Origin: Undaria pinnatifida
Taxonomy: Eukaryota > Sar > Phaeophyceae > Laminariales > Alariaceae
Assembly (NCBI GenBank): GCA_012845835.1
Contig: JABAKD010000016.1
Span: 6,101,919 to 6,165,918 of the forward strand
Direction: 5' to 3'
DNA length: 64,000 nt
Position numbers and translations under genes: made by a program. The notes beneath the pieces are model-generated. The model saw only the letters and a list, made by a program, of their open reading frames with translations, did not search any database and had not been told where the DNA came from. Below, in pieces: positions 10,828 through 22,000 of the stretch. Positions within the stretch are counted from its first letter, which is position 1. Every line of letters starts with the position of its first letter.

Positions 10828-11738
10828 CCGGGAACCTGTACAGCCTTTACGGCTACCGGGTCGACTGCAGCACTAGGGGAGATGCCTGTGCTGTACTCGC
10901 CCCGGGAAAACTGCCAAACAAGCCCGTTGTCAACATAAACGACTACCACTGCGTTGCCGGACACCCCCGCGAGACACTGCTCCGCAAGACCGCGGAGCAG
11001 CAAGGGGTCGTCCTCGAGGGAAAGCTGCTGGAGTGCAAAGGGTGCTCCATGGCGAAGGGCCTCCGTCGAGGTATCAAGCAGTCCACACACACTCGAGCAG
11101 ATAAGAAGCTCGGGAGGGTTTTTGTGGATTTGAGTGGGCCTAAGGTGGTAAAGTCTGGCGGGGGAAAGCGATATACTCTCATCGTGTGCGACGATTTTTC
11201 ACGGTATACGTGGGTGTATTTTATACGCCACAAACCGGACGCCGCGGAAACGTTCAAGCAGTTCCTCTCGGACACTCGTGCAGATGGTGTCCCAACACAG
11301 GTGGTGAATGTCCGATCCGATGGGTGCGGTGAATTTTGCTGGGGGAAGTTTGGCGACATATGTAGATCGCGATGCATTCAGCAAGAATTCACCACGGCCG
11401 ACAGTCCCCGATACAATGGGGTAGCCGAGCGCGCGCTAGGTTTGATTGAGACGGCCGCAATGGCGGGTCGAATTCAAGCTCGTGAGCTTTTTCCAGGCGC
11501 GCAATTGCCGGCAACTGAATCGTTGTGGGCTGAAGCGTCGCACTGGGCGTGCGATGCTCTGAATCGCACGACAACGTCCGCTAATCCCGCAAACAAGTCG
11601 CCGTACACGATGTGGTACGGTAACCCCCCCCCGGTAGTGCTTCTACCTTTCCTCAAGCCTGGCTACTGCAAGGTGAAAGAGGAAAAACAAGTCTCAGCCG
11701 AAAGCACAGAAGTGTTTTTACCTGGGCCCTGTGCCTAA
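10824..11738 (+). pseudogene. int: copia integrase
   Basis: This frame is shifted relative to gag-protease and has no ATG of its own at the junction (the first codon is TTG), so it would be expressed only by frameshifting or belongs to a mutated polyprotein. Near residues 42-74 lies the HHCC zinc-binding domain (H42, H47, C71, C74). The catalytic core has D102 in VDLSGP, D166 in VRSDGCGEF and E202 in YNGVAERA, with exactly 35 residues between the last two, the expected DD35E spacing. The core is therefore intact by eye. The reading ends early near 11730, where the next frame continues the family pattern PNHPRDAVRVL. Confidence 0.92.
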
Positions 11739-12487
11739 CCACCCCCGAGACGCCGTACGAGTGCTGACCAAACACCGTACTCTGCGTATCACGCGCCATG
11801 TCACCTGGCAACGCGTGCCGCCTTCACCACCTGTACCTGCCCCGATGCATGACTCCCTGTTCCAGGAAGAAGAGGGGTTCGAGTCCGACGACGAGAGCAC
11901 GTCAGATGGAGGTGGGGGGGGGGTGATGGACGAAAAGGATGAAGATCTGGCTTGCCTGACCGACCTCGACGTGACGTGGGGGTTTGATCTGCACGCGTTC
12001 TTGCGGGAGCGCTCACAGGAGACACCTGCTGCCGGCGATGCTGGTGATCTGCACGCGTGCTTGCTTGCAAGAGCGCTCACAGGAGGCACCTGTCGCCGGC
12101 GATGCTGGCGATGGAACAGCCAAGACGATAGACTCGTCTCTAGGGGGCGCGGTAGACGCCTCCTCGGTCCCGGCAGAGAGGGCCGAAACAGTCGAGACGA
12201 TGGACTCGTCTAAAGGGGGCGCGGTAGACGCCTCCTCCGTCCCGGCAGGGAGGGCCGAAAGCGGCTCAGACGCATCAACAGCCTCCGGCACAGACCAAGG
12301 GAACGGCGAAGATCCCCCCGCGGTCCGGTCGGGCAGGGCAGCTCCGACATTAATGGGCCGGACCCGGGGTCAGAGCCATCGCCTGCAGGATGAATCTGCT
12401 CAACGTCAGCGTGTGATTGAGAACGCTATGTCTGCGGCAGTGCAAAAGCGGACTGAGTATGGGAGTTTACTGGCAAATACATCCTGA
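11731..12487 (+). pseudogene. copia integrase tail and IN-RT linker, truncated before RT
   Basis: From 11731 one frame gives the integrase C-terminal pattern PNHPRDAVRVL...RHVTWQ, then an acidic linker (EEEGFESDDESTSD) with a polyglycine run. Another frame takes over at about 12100 and ends at 12487. The linker has grown by tandem duplication: one duplicated block at about 12009-12110 contains GCGCTCACAGGAG, and another at about 12121-12260 contains GGGGGCGCGGTAGACGCCTC. The last recognisable piece is an RTRGQSHRL-type peptide; the RT domain that should follow is missing. Confidence 0.8.
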
Positions 12488-14610
12488 ACACGACACGGTA
12501 CATCCGACCGGCACACATCACAAGAAGTTTAATTTTTTTATACATGTTTATACGAACAATGGTACTCGGACTGACTTCTCGCTGGCATGTACAGACCTTT
12601 CCATAACACACAAACACGAAAACATAATTGCATGTAAAGTAGCAAGATGCGCCTCAAAAATAGCAACCTATTCTCGACATGCGGCGTTCGAATCCGAATT
12701 GTTTTCAATCCCGGTACACAAGTGAACAAACACGAGTAGACATATACAAGGCTTCGACTTCGTTGCTTTGTACGCATTCAAAACGAGGTCACATCCCAGG
12801 CTGTGATTCTGTTGGGGGAGCAACCAGAATTTCGGTAAATCGAGCAACAGGCAAAGTGCCCACTCGTGGGGCCACTGGAAGCAACGGACCATATGGGAAA
12901 CACGCCGCCCTCTTTCTCACCGATCGGAGGTTGGACTCCAGACACCGCGTAGTTTTGAAAGCCGCGCGGAGAAGCTTCCCTGGAAGGCCTCCTATCACCG
13001 CTCTCTGTCCTGCGCGCATCCCGCCTTCGGCTGCCGCTGCCAGCAAGTCGCGTAGATGGTGCTGACAGGTCTTCATCTGAAGGGGGCGATTACGGCACCA
13101 ATCGCAGGTCCCTTGCTGTCTCTTTCTGCGGCTCATCATCCAAGGCGCCCATGACCGAGCACATGCACCAGCTTTGTCCCTGAAGACGAGATGACATCGA
13201 AACAAATAATGCGTTAATTGCATATGTGGAAGGGACAGCAGTACTGGAGGGAGCAGGAAAGCAGGCGCGGGCTCTTCTCCGCCCGCGAACCAAGTCGTTC
13301 CAACGGTAGCGATGATAATTTTACCCTCCGGAGTTTCTCCTTCGAACTGCCTACATGACATATTGCAGAGGGAAGAAACCTACGTACAAGGCATTCTTGC
13401 GGGTGAAAGAAACGCGTATCAGCCACAACATCATGTCAAAAAAAATTAAGAAGCGGCAGGCATCAGCGGTAGGCAGAGGCCCGAAGCTGTCTCATCCGGG
13501 CTCTCCCCACCTCGTTGTGCGGTAGTAAGTACTACGACGGTGACGAGGTTTCCTATACTTTCGCTTCTTTGCGTGCCCTCCAAACTGCACGAAAACTTTT
13601 ACGGTAGGTCTGAAACGAAGTTGGCTACCCATAACAGGTCGGGTTTAGATACTTTACTCTATCGTTCCCACTGCGCTCCAGAAGCGACCAACACCGTACC
13701 CGCTTGAGGGTGCTCCGAGATGAGAGAAAAGGGAAGGAAGTGTGAACGTTGAATACTTGTTTATTTGCTCCCTGGTGTCCGATCAGGCTGTTTCTTTTTA
13801 GAATGGAACCCCCCTACATCTATCTAACATACGCTGGTGGTTGCAGTGCTGCTTCACTTGTGGCGAGGTCGACAGCAGCTGGCGACATGCGTTTCGACTC
13901 GGACAGCGGTTGCGGCTACCGAAACAATTTTGAGATTGAATATGGTCATACTTAGTTGCGCACAAATATTATTGGATGAAACCTTCTGTAAGAGATACCC
14001 ATCAATCCTGGCAACGCCGAACCGTAGGCATTAGGCTGCGCCACGCTACCCAAGTGCAGGTGGCAAGCTTATTTCTACCATTGGGTACTTGACTTGGACC
14101 GCCGTTTAGATTTGTGGTACGCTCCTAGCAAAAACTGGATCTCAACTCCTACGGTGTACGCAGGGCCACAAAAACGTGCCCCTGCTATTCTTCAAAAGCT
14201 ATTTTACACACAGTGCTTCGGATTTCTTAGTCTCTGCCCTGCTGCTCTTGATTTCACCGGTGCTCGGAGGGGAGGTCAATTGCGGAATTGCGGCGGAATC
14301 AGAAGGGGTGTCCGCAATCCCCGCTTTTCCGCTGGAAGCGTTTTTCCGGCGCTTTTTTTCCTCTCGGCGCGCAGAGCTGCTGGTGAGTACCTATCTTGCG
14401 CGTACCGCGAGTACCGCTTGGCGTGCCTCCCTGGCAAGTCAACACCATACCGCCGGGACAGATTCCACTTGCCACTCATTCCCTGCAGGAAACTTTTCAG
14501 GCAAGTTGAGGCAATGCGTTTGACTTTGCCGCTGCTGTGCTGTGCAACGTTCGGGGCGGCATTCGTCCCGAGGGACGGCATCTTACGAACTTGACGCCCT
14601 TTGCCTCTAG
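12488..14610. other. No gene recognised
   Basis: The stretch contains no copia RT, RNase H or LTR. Short frames on both strands lack motifs. A B-box-like GCGTTCGAATCC near 12683 has no matching A box or cloverleaf. Nothing else was seen. Confidence 0.45.
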
Positions 14611-15104
14611 ATGTGGACTACCCGGGGGGCGCCATGCAATCAGGTGTCTTGTGCCTGGGGAGTCGTCATGGCTTGCCTCGTCAGGTTTTGGGCTGGATTG
14701 GGTGATCTCGCACGAGGTTATAGATTGCACAGCAATGCGGACGGGAGTGGCAGCATTTCGCCGGCTACGCCCACGCCATGTGCTATCGCGGCGACGGAAG
14801 CCAAGATCGAGGCTGTGGAGGCTGCTCTCTCTGGAGGACCTACGTATCTCGGTATCTCCGACAGGGGCGTCTTCCTGGACGAAAAAAGCAGCTCCAGGAC
14901 AAAGAGAGGCAGCTCCTGTTTTTGCTCCTGGACGAAAAAAAGCAGCTCCGGGAGATAGAGCTCCTGTTGTTGAAGAAGCCAGCCGCCGCCGCGGTTTCAC
15001 TTTCAGGTGCGTGCACGTGTTGCCGTCGCTTCCAAATTGTAACAACCCTCAGATCAAACAAGAGAGGGGTGAGTGGCAGGAGCTCGACCTGGCGCTGCGT
15101 CTGA
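14611..15104 (+). pseudogene. Coiled-coil protein fragment with a one-base frameshift
   Basis: The frame starting at ATG 14611 becomes convincingly coding at about 14780-14870, with stretches AIAATEAKIEAVEAALSGG and TYLGISDRGVF. It then loses sense, while the neighbouring frame reads a Lys/Glu/Leu-rich coiled coil (KKQLQDKERQLL, then DEKKQLREIELLLLKK). The two halves are a near-exact internal repeat. The first copy has six A's at 14882-14887 where the second has seven at 14935-14941, so a one-base loss in a homopolymer explains the shift. The coding look fades after about 15005, where TTTCAG is followed by GTGCGT, a plausible splice donor. I do not recognise the family beyond a coiled-coil protein with an EAKIEAVEAAL-type helix. 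Confidence 0.5.
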
Positions 15105-15943
15105 GGGCTGAAACGGCAGTGGGTGGTTGGTCCATTCATCCTTTGACTTCTTTTTTTTCTGGCGGGCATCTCACGTACATAGTTTAAGGGCTTTCGACAG
15201 CTGACGCCCCCACGCTCGTGTACAGTACCTGGTAGTGGTGAGGCGAGCGAGTCCAAGTGCATGAGAGTCTTGCGTGTCGACACGCGAATGCATGTCAATA
15301 CTTTCGTATGATGAAAACTAGTCTGGAACAACACGGACAGCGCATATCTTCACAGCAGTAACCCAGCACTATCGACTTCTTGCTTTCATGTATACGAGTA
15401 GAAGTTGACGAAAACACCACAGCATCAGTACGGCGGGTTTCTCTCCGAAACATTTTGCTGGTTGACCTGGCGGAGTTGTGCAGAGAGGCGTTCAACTCTT
15501 GCAATGTTTTACATACAGTCTATCGGTGCTCTCTACCCAGCCGGACCACTACTGCCTGGATCTGCTGCTGCAGAACGCGCCCGCAAGTAGGACATTTCTA
15601 AGACTTTGAGGCTCATATTTCCGTCAACAGTAAGAAATTTCGCCTACACAGCTCAATCTGAGCCACAAAGGAAGAAACACCCCAGTAAGAACTGAGGGCA
15701 AGACCGCCAAACCACAAGAAACGAATTGCAGAGAATGTGAGCAATACAAAATGGCCGTGTATGTCCAGTGCCCACCCCTACCCTCATTTGGGTGTGTAAT
15801 TGTTTGACGTGCGGGTGTGGGTTGCTGTCTTGTATGCGGTGCCCCCCCTTTGAAGTGGCGACGCGCGCGTCATGGTTCTCACACATGACCGGTCGTGATG
15901 GCACTTCCCACCACCTCGATCGGGAGAAACACAATGTGGACGA
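15105..15943. other. No gene recognised
   Basis: Only short unsupported frames on both strands are present. I see no repeat, RNA or transposon feature before the 81-bp direct repeat that starts at 15944. Confidence 0.45.
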
Positions 15944-16034
15944 GAGAAACGATGCATTACAACAATACGAGCATGAAATATCGTTCGAGGCCCCAAAAAT
16001 AAGAAACTGCGAATAAGAAAATCACCAGGCGTTT

Positions 16035-16299
16035 AATTGCACGTACGTGCAAGGTTTTTAGAATTGCACGTAAACTCAGTACAGCCCCTGCCGACCTCGA
16101 GAGCAGACCGAGAGCCCCCCAGAGGGTTGGGTTGGGGTTAGGGTTAGGGTTAGGGTTAGGGTTAGAGTCGGGTCTGGGATCGGGTTGGTCTGGGCAGCGT
16201 AACCGTCGTTTTGTACGGACCTGCACATAGGGATCCGCCATACATAAATCGCTATTGAATTTACGTGCAAATCTAAAAACCTTGCACGTACGTGCAATT
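16035..16299. mobile_element. Second MITE-like foldback element with telomere-type tract
   Basis: The ends are 40-bp inverted repeats, 16035-16074 and 16260-16299, that match at 39 of 40 positions and begin AATTGCACGTACGTGCAAGG; each arm contains the small palindrome TTGCACGTACGTGCAA. The 265-bp element has a TTAGGG tract at 16124-16165 and no coding capacity. Its end sequences are unrelated to those of the 6.1-kb element, so the two share architecture but not family. Confidence 0.7.
16124..16165. repeat. Interstitial telomere-type repeat (TTAGGG)n
   Basis: About five TTAGGG units are preceded by GGGTTGGGTTGGGG-type degenerate units on the plus strand. The tract is oriented opposite to the one at 6.2 kb and lies inside the foldback element. 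Confidence 0.9.
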
Positions 16300-16721
16300 T
16301 CACGGGAGCCCGAGAAACGATTCATTACAACAACACGAGCATGAAATATCCTTCAAGGCCCCAAAAATATGAAACTGCGAATAAGAAAATCAGCATAGGC
16401 TGGCGGTTCGGTCGAAAAATAGGAAAATGAGGCTCAACCCATATGTTACTTTTTTTACTTGCGGGCGCGTTCCGTTTTTCAACGGAGTCCCGTGTCTCAC
16501 ATGGGAAGCAGTGTTATTTTATTTAATATATTTCAAGGACGTCAGCCGTGAGTTCGACGAATTTCAGGTCAATACTCATCTTTGCAAGCTGCGTTGTTGG
16601 TACCTATAATATACTGTATGGGTGAGTTTTTATTGGGAGGGGTCCTACTTTTTTGTCCACTATAATGGTAAGTGTTGGTATTTATACTTTAGGTGGGGAA
16701 TTTTCAGGGCTTTTCACGGGT

Positions 16722-16960
16722 CATGACCCGACCCGCGGGTCGGGTCAAGGAGGTTTCAAAATCTCGCGGGTCGGGTCGGGTCGGGTCATCACGTTTTTAA
16801 ATCTCACGGGTCGGGTCGGGTCGGGTCAGAGGTTTTCAAAATTTCGCGGGTCGGGTCGGGTCGGGTCAAAATGCTTCAAAATCTCGCGGGTCGGGTCGGG
16901 TCGGGTCAAGAGGTTTTCAAAATCTCGCGGGTCGGGTCGGGTCATGACCCGCGAGATACC
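16722..16960. repeat. CGGGT-rich subterminal minisatellite (left)
   Basis: About five units of 40-45 bp combine GCGGGTCGGGTCGGGTC with an AAAATCTC-type spacer. A matching array in the same orientation lies near the right end. Subterminal repeat arrays often bind transposase in hAT elements, which is a possible role here. Confidence 0.85.
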
Positions 16961-17224
16961 GGTCACTTCGCGAGTCAAGCCATAATGACCCGTGAGTTGT
17001 TTTGGGCTGACCCGCGGGTCCAACCCGCGGATCTAGCCGGCGGATCCGCCTTTTTCAAACTGACAGGTGAGAGCCACGTTGATACCGTGTAGGCCCCCCG
17101 CGGGTCGGGCCCGCGGGTCCGCCAATAAAATACAAACATTTCGGCTTCCTGCCTCCCTCGTGCCGATGCTCCGATCATATGTCATCACAGCGTGCAGAAC
17201 AATCACCAGGCAGTACCCCTAGCT

Positions 17225-17539
17225 ACTCGTAACAAGGCATACAGCAGTGTGACGCGAATCCCGTACCTACTGAAGCCGTAACAACAGCAGTAATATTACG
17301 GTCATACCAGTATGAAAAGTGACCAAACGTAAAAAGGCAAGGAAGGGCTGTCGTCGTCGAAGCAGCAGCAGCAGCAGCACTGGCAGCAGCAAGTACCAGC
17401 AGCAGACCCCGGATTCTCGCGGATCGCAGCCCCTGCTGACAGACCCACCGCCCCAGTTGTGGGCTTGCTGCCGGAGGCGGCTCAGCTAGGCTGCTTGCCG
17501 GGGCTGGAAACTGCACAGATACAAGATAGATACAGCAGT

Positions 17540-17573
<34 letters not shown>

Positions 17574-17890
17574 CTAGCTCGAGAATTATCATACCAGTAC
17601 GAAATGTGACCAAACGTAAAAAAGCAAGAAGAGCAGCCGTTGTCGAAGCAGCAGCGGCAGCAAGCAGCAGCAGCAGCAGCAGCAAGCAGCAGCAGCAGCA
17701 GCAGCACAGCAGCAGCAGCAGCCTGGCAGCAGCAAGCACCAGCAGCAGCAGACAACGCATCCTCGCGGATCGCAGCCCCTGCTGACAGACCCACCGCCCC
17801 AGTCGTGGGCTTGCTGCCGGAGGCGGCTTACCTAGGCTGCTTGCCGGGGCCGGAGATTGCACTTGTAAATTATATCTAGCTCGCTCGTCG
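17225..17890. repeat. Duplicated CAG-rich block with CAG and TAG microsatellites
   Basis: Two diverged copies, about 17290-17520 and 17590-17870, share GTGACCAAACGTAAAAA, GATCGCAGCCCCTGCTGACA and TGGGCTTGCTGCCGGAGGC. Each has CAG runs (about 17365-17403 and 17650-17755), and (TAG)n lies between them at about 17539-17571. The long alanine, glutamine, serine and leucine runs in the open frames here are translations of these microsatellites, not protein evidence. Confidence 0.85.
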
Positions 17891-18169
17891 GGTCGCTCGT
17901 CGGGTCGACCCGGTGGTCTAACGGTACGGGCATGTCCATGCATGTGGGTTGCGGTTTCTTTCCTATTCCTCGCGCGCACACCACATGACATAATCATCAG
18001 CTGCAAACAATGCCGGTAAAAAACGCAGAGAACACGACATACTGGGAAAAGTACGAGGGACCAAGGACCAACCAACCGAACGAGGTATACATGCTTTGAC
18101 CCGTGACTTTTTGACTTTGACCCGTAAGAAATGTCACGGGTCAAGTTCACGTGACCCGCCAGACGACCC

Positions 18170-18420
18170 GAATCTCGCGGGTCACCCGGATTGTCGCGGG
18201 TCGGGTCGGGTCGGGTCAAGACGATTTCAAAATCTCGCGGGTCGGGTCGGGTCGGGTCAAGACGTCTCGAAAATCTCGCGGGTCGGGTCGGGTCGGGTCA
18301 AGACGTCTCGAAAATCTCGCGGGTCGGGTCGAGTCGGGTCAAGACGTCTCGAAAATCTCGCGGGTCGGGTCGGGTGCTGACCCGACCCGACCCGACCCGA
18401 CCCGCGAAATTTGACCCGAC
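18170..18420. repeat. CGGGT-rich subterminal minisatellite (right)
   Basis: About five units of 41-43 bp contain GCGGGTCGGGTCGGGTC and AAGACGTCTCGAAAATCTC. The array ends in the inverted form GACCCGACCCGACCC next to the terminal repeat, giving the right end strong hairpin potential. Confidence 0.85.
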
Positions 18421-18577
18421 CCGTGAAAAGCCCTGGGAATTTTGAGCTAGATCAAACATCACATCTATTTTATATATATTACTGTAGTTTCCACTATACT
18501 GCTCCATCATATGTATGGTAGGCGGTTTATTTTGTTTTTTCTCCCCCCGGCTTTACCATCGGGAAGATTACGAATAC

Positions 18578-19093
18578 TGTGAAGGTGTCGTGGTACCGGA
18601 AGGTGGGAGGGAAGGGACGCAGGGGTATCAGCTTCGCTTGGAGACAGCACCGGTTCTTCTTTATAGATTTCTCATTATTGGCGTTGAGCTATGACAAGTT
18701 CGAGGAGACAGGAAGAGGAAGAGGAGGAGAAGGAGGAGAAGGAGGAGGAGGAGCTAAGAGCACGGGGGTGGGATGAAGCTCACAGAGTTCGCTTCACCCC
18801 AGCATTGCTGCTGTGCTCTCTTCCGGACCTTTACCTACGGAACGTACAAGGAACGTTCTCCTGGATGTCCTATGTTCCCATGAGCGCTTAACGCGCTTAC
18901 TTCTATCTATCTTGTCCAGAGGAGGAGCGTTCCATTTCCGAGAACGCTCTTGTGGTACAAACTAGCTAGATTCTACGGGTTATCCGCTTCACTCAGAATA
19001 TTCCGTTTAAGAGAACCTTCTTGTGGCCAATAGACCATAACTCTGCGGACTATCCTACCGAATCTATTGCCAGCTATACTGACACTCTATAAC
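18578..19093. repeat. Left LTR, 516 bp
   Basis: It begins TGTGAAGGTG and ends GACACTCTATAAC. It contains a polypurine stretch at about 18700-18752 and the near-palindrome GAACGTACAAGGAACGTTC near 18840. Small frames inside it also occur in the right LTR and have no motif. Confidence 0.85.
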
Positions 19094-22000
19094 ATTAGCC
19101 CACCCTGAATAGTCGTAGATGCAGATCGCCTGCCCATCAAAGGATGTCAACAAAACATCCAAAATTGGAAAGGGGATCGAAGATGCGGCTATTCGAAACA
19201 ACTAAAATGAGGCTATAGATTCCCCCACACCTCGTAATAATGAGGCTTAAACGCCTCATTGCAAGATATACAACCCTATGGAGGAGCTCACAACCGTGAG
19301 AGCTCGAGAAAGGGTATGTACCTACAGTATACCAGTAGCAATCGGCCTACGAAAGCACGAAGAGCGTGGCCACTGAGCGCAAGGATGCGGGGGGGGTAAA
19401 AAAAAAGAAGGTATAGACGCGGAAACCAAGTCAGAAAGAATAAGGGGACACGTGTTACGCTGTGAAGGCCAGACAAGTTTACGGCTTGAAGCGTAGGGCC
19501 GAAGGGGCGGGTGGTCGGTCCATTTGCTAAAAGGCCTAGAGAAATCAAGAAGCACAGCCTAAAGAACGTCAGAGTGCGCTACGTTGGACACTGACAGCTG
19601 ACGTGGGGCCATCGGTTGGACGGTGAAAGAGCAACAACTAAGACGCGAAGAAGTGCGACTAAGACGCGAAGAAGTGCGCAAGCGTCGGGCCATTGGTCCA
19701 AAGGCAGAAGAGCAAAGAGTCTGAAACAAGAGAAAACAAAGAACAGGGCCTAGAACAATGTCAGGGTCCGCAAGGTTGGACCTGGAAGGCTGACGTGGGA
19801 CCATTGGTCGAAAGGCAAAACTATAAAGAACCAGTACGCTGAGGTTTAACGGAAGCACAGGGGCCGTAATATGCGACCTAGGAGGCTAGCATAAGGCCCT
19901 TGGTCGAACTGTAGAACGGAAAACCGAGGCTACCAAAACAAATCGCTAAAACGCAGAGAGATACAACATCTGAACAGTGACACAGACAACACCAAAATTG
20001 TGGTACTGGAGGCGTGTGTGATACGCCGGAAATCTTAACCGGGGGGCAACAACAGTGGGGTACCCTTAGGAGCTATCTGGGTACAGTACCAGGAAAATGG
20101 AAAGGAATATGTGGTGAGGTCACCTAGCCAAAGCTATACGCAAACAAGGACGAAACTGAATCGTAGACACCAGAAAGACGGGAGGCACTATCGGAAGACA
20201 GAAAGAGAGTCGACATATGACACCTTGAGAGGCCAACTAATAACGGGAACAATGCCAGCAAACGTAGCGAGGCTATTCAACCATAACAAAGCAAGCGAAA
20301 AATGTGGTCAAGAAGAAGATACTCGTTCAGCTCAAAACAGCGCTGGAAGTGTCTAGCTCCAGAAAGGATGCAGGGAACAAAGACAAATATGAAGAAAGCC
20401 GCAGCTAGGTACTATACGTCGGGAACACGGGGTCGCTAACGTGGAGCAACCCTGAAAAGGTAACCGAGAAAAATGCAGGGAAAAACGGGAAGTAGGCAAA
20501 TCGTGTCATAGCAACGTACTGCAGCCTGACAAAAAGAAGGGTCCATAGCAAAGGACCTTGAAAGGCTACTTTCAGAAAACGAGCAACACTAGGTACGTAG
20601 CGAAGGCATACCTCCGAAAGCGATTTCGCTGAAAAAAAAAAACCAACACGAAAGGGGGTCAACAGGGAACGACCTATATGGGCTGCGAAGCCAAACTGGA
20701 GTCAAAACGTGGGCCCGATGCGACAAGTACGCCAACAAGCCAAGAGAAAAACGGGGGCCAAGAGGGGACGGCCTGTGGACTGCACAGTCAGGACGGGCTG
20801 TAAACCCATGATTAAGGCCGGTGTAGTTAAATTAAACCCTATGGGCAGGTATGCCGAAAAGAAACAAGATAAAGTGGTCGAGAGAAACAAGCTGCAACAA
20901 GCCAGGACGGGGGTCAGTGTCGTTGGACCGTAGGGGCAGCGGTGCCGAGAAAAAAAGTGAGAAATAGTGGTCCAGGGAAATAGATCCGCTGGCTACAAGG
21001 CAAGAACGGAGCCCGACAGCAAGGGGCTTTTGGGGGCAGGTACAACCAAACAAAGTAGTGGCCAAAGAGAACCGACAGATGGGCTGGAGAGTCAGCACGG
21101 TACCGCTAACGTGGAACCTAAGGGGGGCTCTCAATGTGAAGCCAGTGGTCGACAACATGGGACCATAGACAGTAGCAATAGCTGGAATGCCGTAATACCA
21201 AGTGGCTGGGGCTAAAGTGCAGCGACGTCAGTCGTGGGAAGAAGTACGCCAAGAAGCAAGAAAGGTCCAACAACAAAAAGGAAGGATGCCAAGGGGCAAG
21301 GAAAGTCCAACAGCAACAAGAACGGAGGTAATGCCTCGCGAAAAACGGAAGTGAAATAACGCGGAAAGCATCCATGTTGTCACCAATCGCATTGGGCGAG
21401 GCGGGAACGACACGACAGAAAACCTCGACCTGGTTCGGAAACGCCATGGTTCGTCGTTGTGCACGAAACGTGGGCAGGCTACATCGGCGGTAGAAGGCGG
21501 AAGCAAAACTACAAAGGCAAACACTCGTCGCACTGTAGAAAAGTGGAACAACTTGGGCGCGAGTTCAGGATCAAGGCGCCCATAAAGGTCACCGAAAAAC
21601 TAACAAGTACTTTGAATGCGGCAAACAAGACAGAAGGCATACTACTACGTTAAAACGTTGTTGGGGGCTCAATGATACTGAGACTGTAAGGGAATACTTT
21701 GGGGGGCCACAAGGCGATAACACTGACGATACTGGTAACTACCAGGTAGAATTGCACTGAGACAGTAGGGTCCAAAGCTAATACGCGCACTAAGCGTTCA
21801 CTCCCAGAAGAAAGGAGAGAGAGCTACTACGGTCGGCCGCTAACTGCGCACAGCGATAACCACTAAGGAGCAAGCGTGCCCAGAAATAACAAGAAAAAAA
21901 AATCAAATAATACCCGCGTTGCATGGACGCGAAAGCGGAAGGTATCGGTTCCGAAAATTCACGAACGCCAGAGTCGGGAGGAAATACGTTCCGAAAACGC

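Larger units (their letters stand above)
8833..12487 (+). mobile_element. Ty1/copia retrotransposon, 3'-truncated and frame-disrupted
   Basis: In order, the element shows a PBS-like site, gag with two zinc knuckles, an aspartic protease and a DD35E integrase. This order (protease then integrase, with reverse transcriptase expected last) defines Ty1/copia. After the integrase come the usual variable acidic linker and an RTRGQSHRL-like peptide that precedes RT in this superfamily, and then the homology stops. No reverse transcriptase, RNase H or 3' LTR is present. The frame is broken by an in-frame TAG in gag, a shift between protease and integrase near 10824, and shifts near 11730 and in the linker. 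It is a dead copy. Confidence 0.93.
15944..16392. repeat. 81-bp direct repeats flanking a foldback insert
   Basis: Two 81-bp direct copies, at 15944-16024 and 16312-16392, both start GAGAAACGAT and end GAATAAGAAAATCA. They differ at only a few positions. Between them lies a 287-bp segment that contains the second telomere-bearing foldback element. An 81-bp duplication is far longer than a transposon target duplication, so it suggests a repair-type or template-switch duplication accompanying the insertion. Confidence 0.85.
16705..18435. mobile_element. hAT-type non-autonomous DNA transposon, 1,731 bp
   Basis: The terminal inverted repeats read CAGGGCTTTTCACGGGTC at 16705 and its complement ending at 18435. 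A perfect 8-bp target duplication, GGAATTTT, flanks the element (16697-16704 and 18436-18443). An 8-bp duplication with CAGGG ends is the hAT signature. The paralogous repeat at 33.7 kb carries a single uninterrupted GGGGAATTTTG, an empty site. The interior has no transposase: it holds GGGTC minisatellites near both ends and a duplicated CAG-rich block in the middle. Transposition would require a transposase from elsewhere. Confidence 0.88.
16520..18577. repeat. Local repeat, copy 1, split by a hAT-like element
   Basis: Sequence flanking the hAT element (about 16520-16704 and 18436-18577) aligns with 33548 to about 33960. Shared blocks include GTGAGTTCGACGAATTTC, GGGAGGGGTCCT, GGTGGGGAATTTT and CTCCA(T/C)CATATGTAT. 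The copy ends where the LTR element starts. No coding capacity or family is recognised. Confidence 0.75.

Noticed and set aside
12650-12720. Possible tRNA from GCGTTCGAATCC
   Set aside because: Only a B-box-like match; no A box at suitable distance and no cloverleaf.
17482-18219. Minus-strand frame with poly-Leu/Ala runs as a membrane protein
   Set aside because: The runs are translations of CAG and TAG microsatellites inside the hAT-like element.
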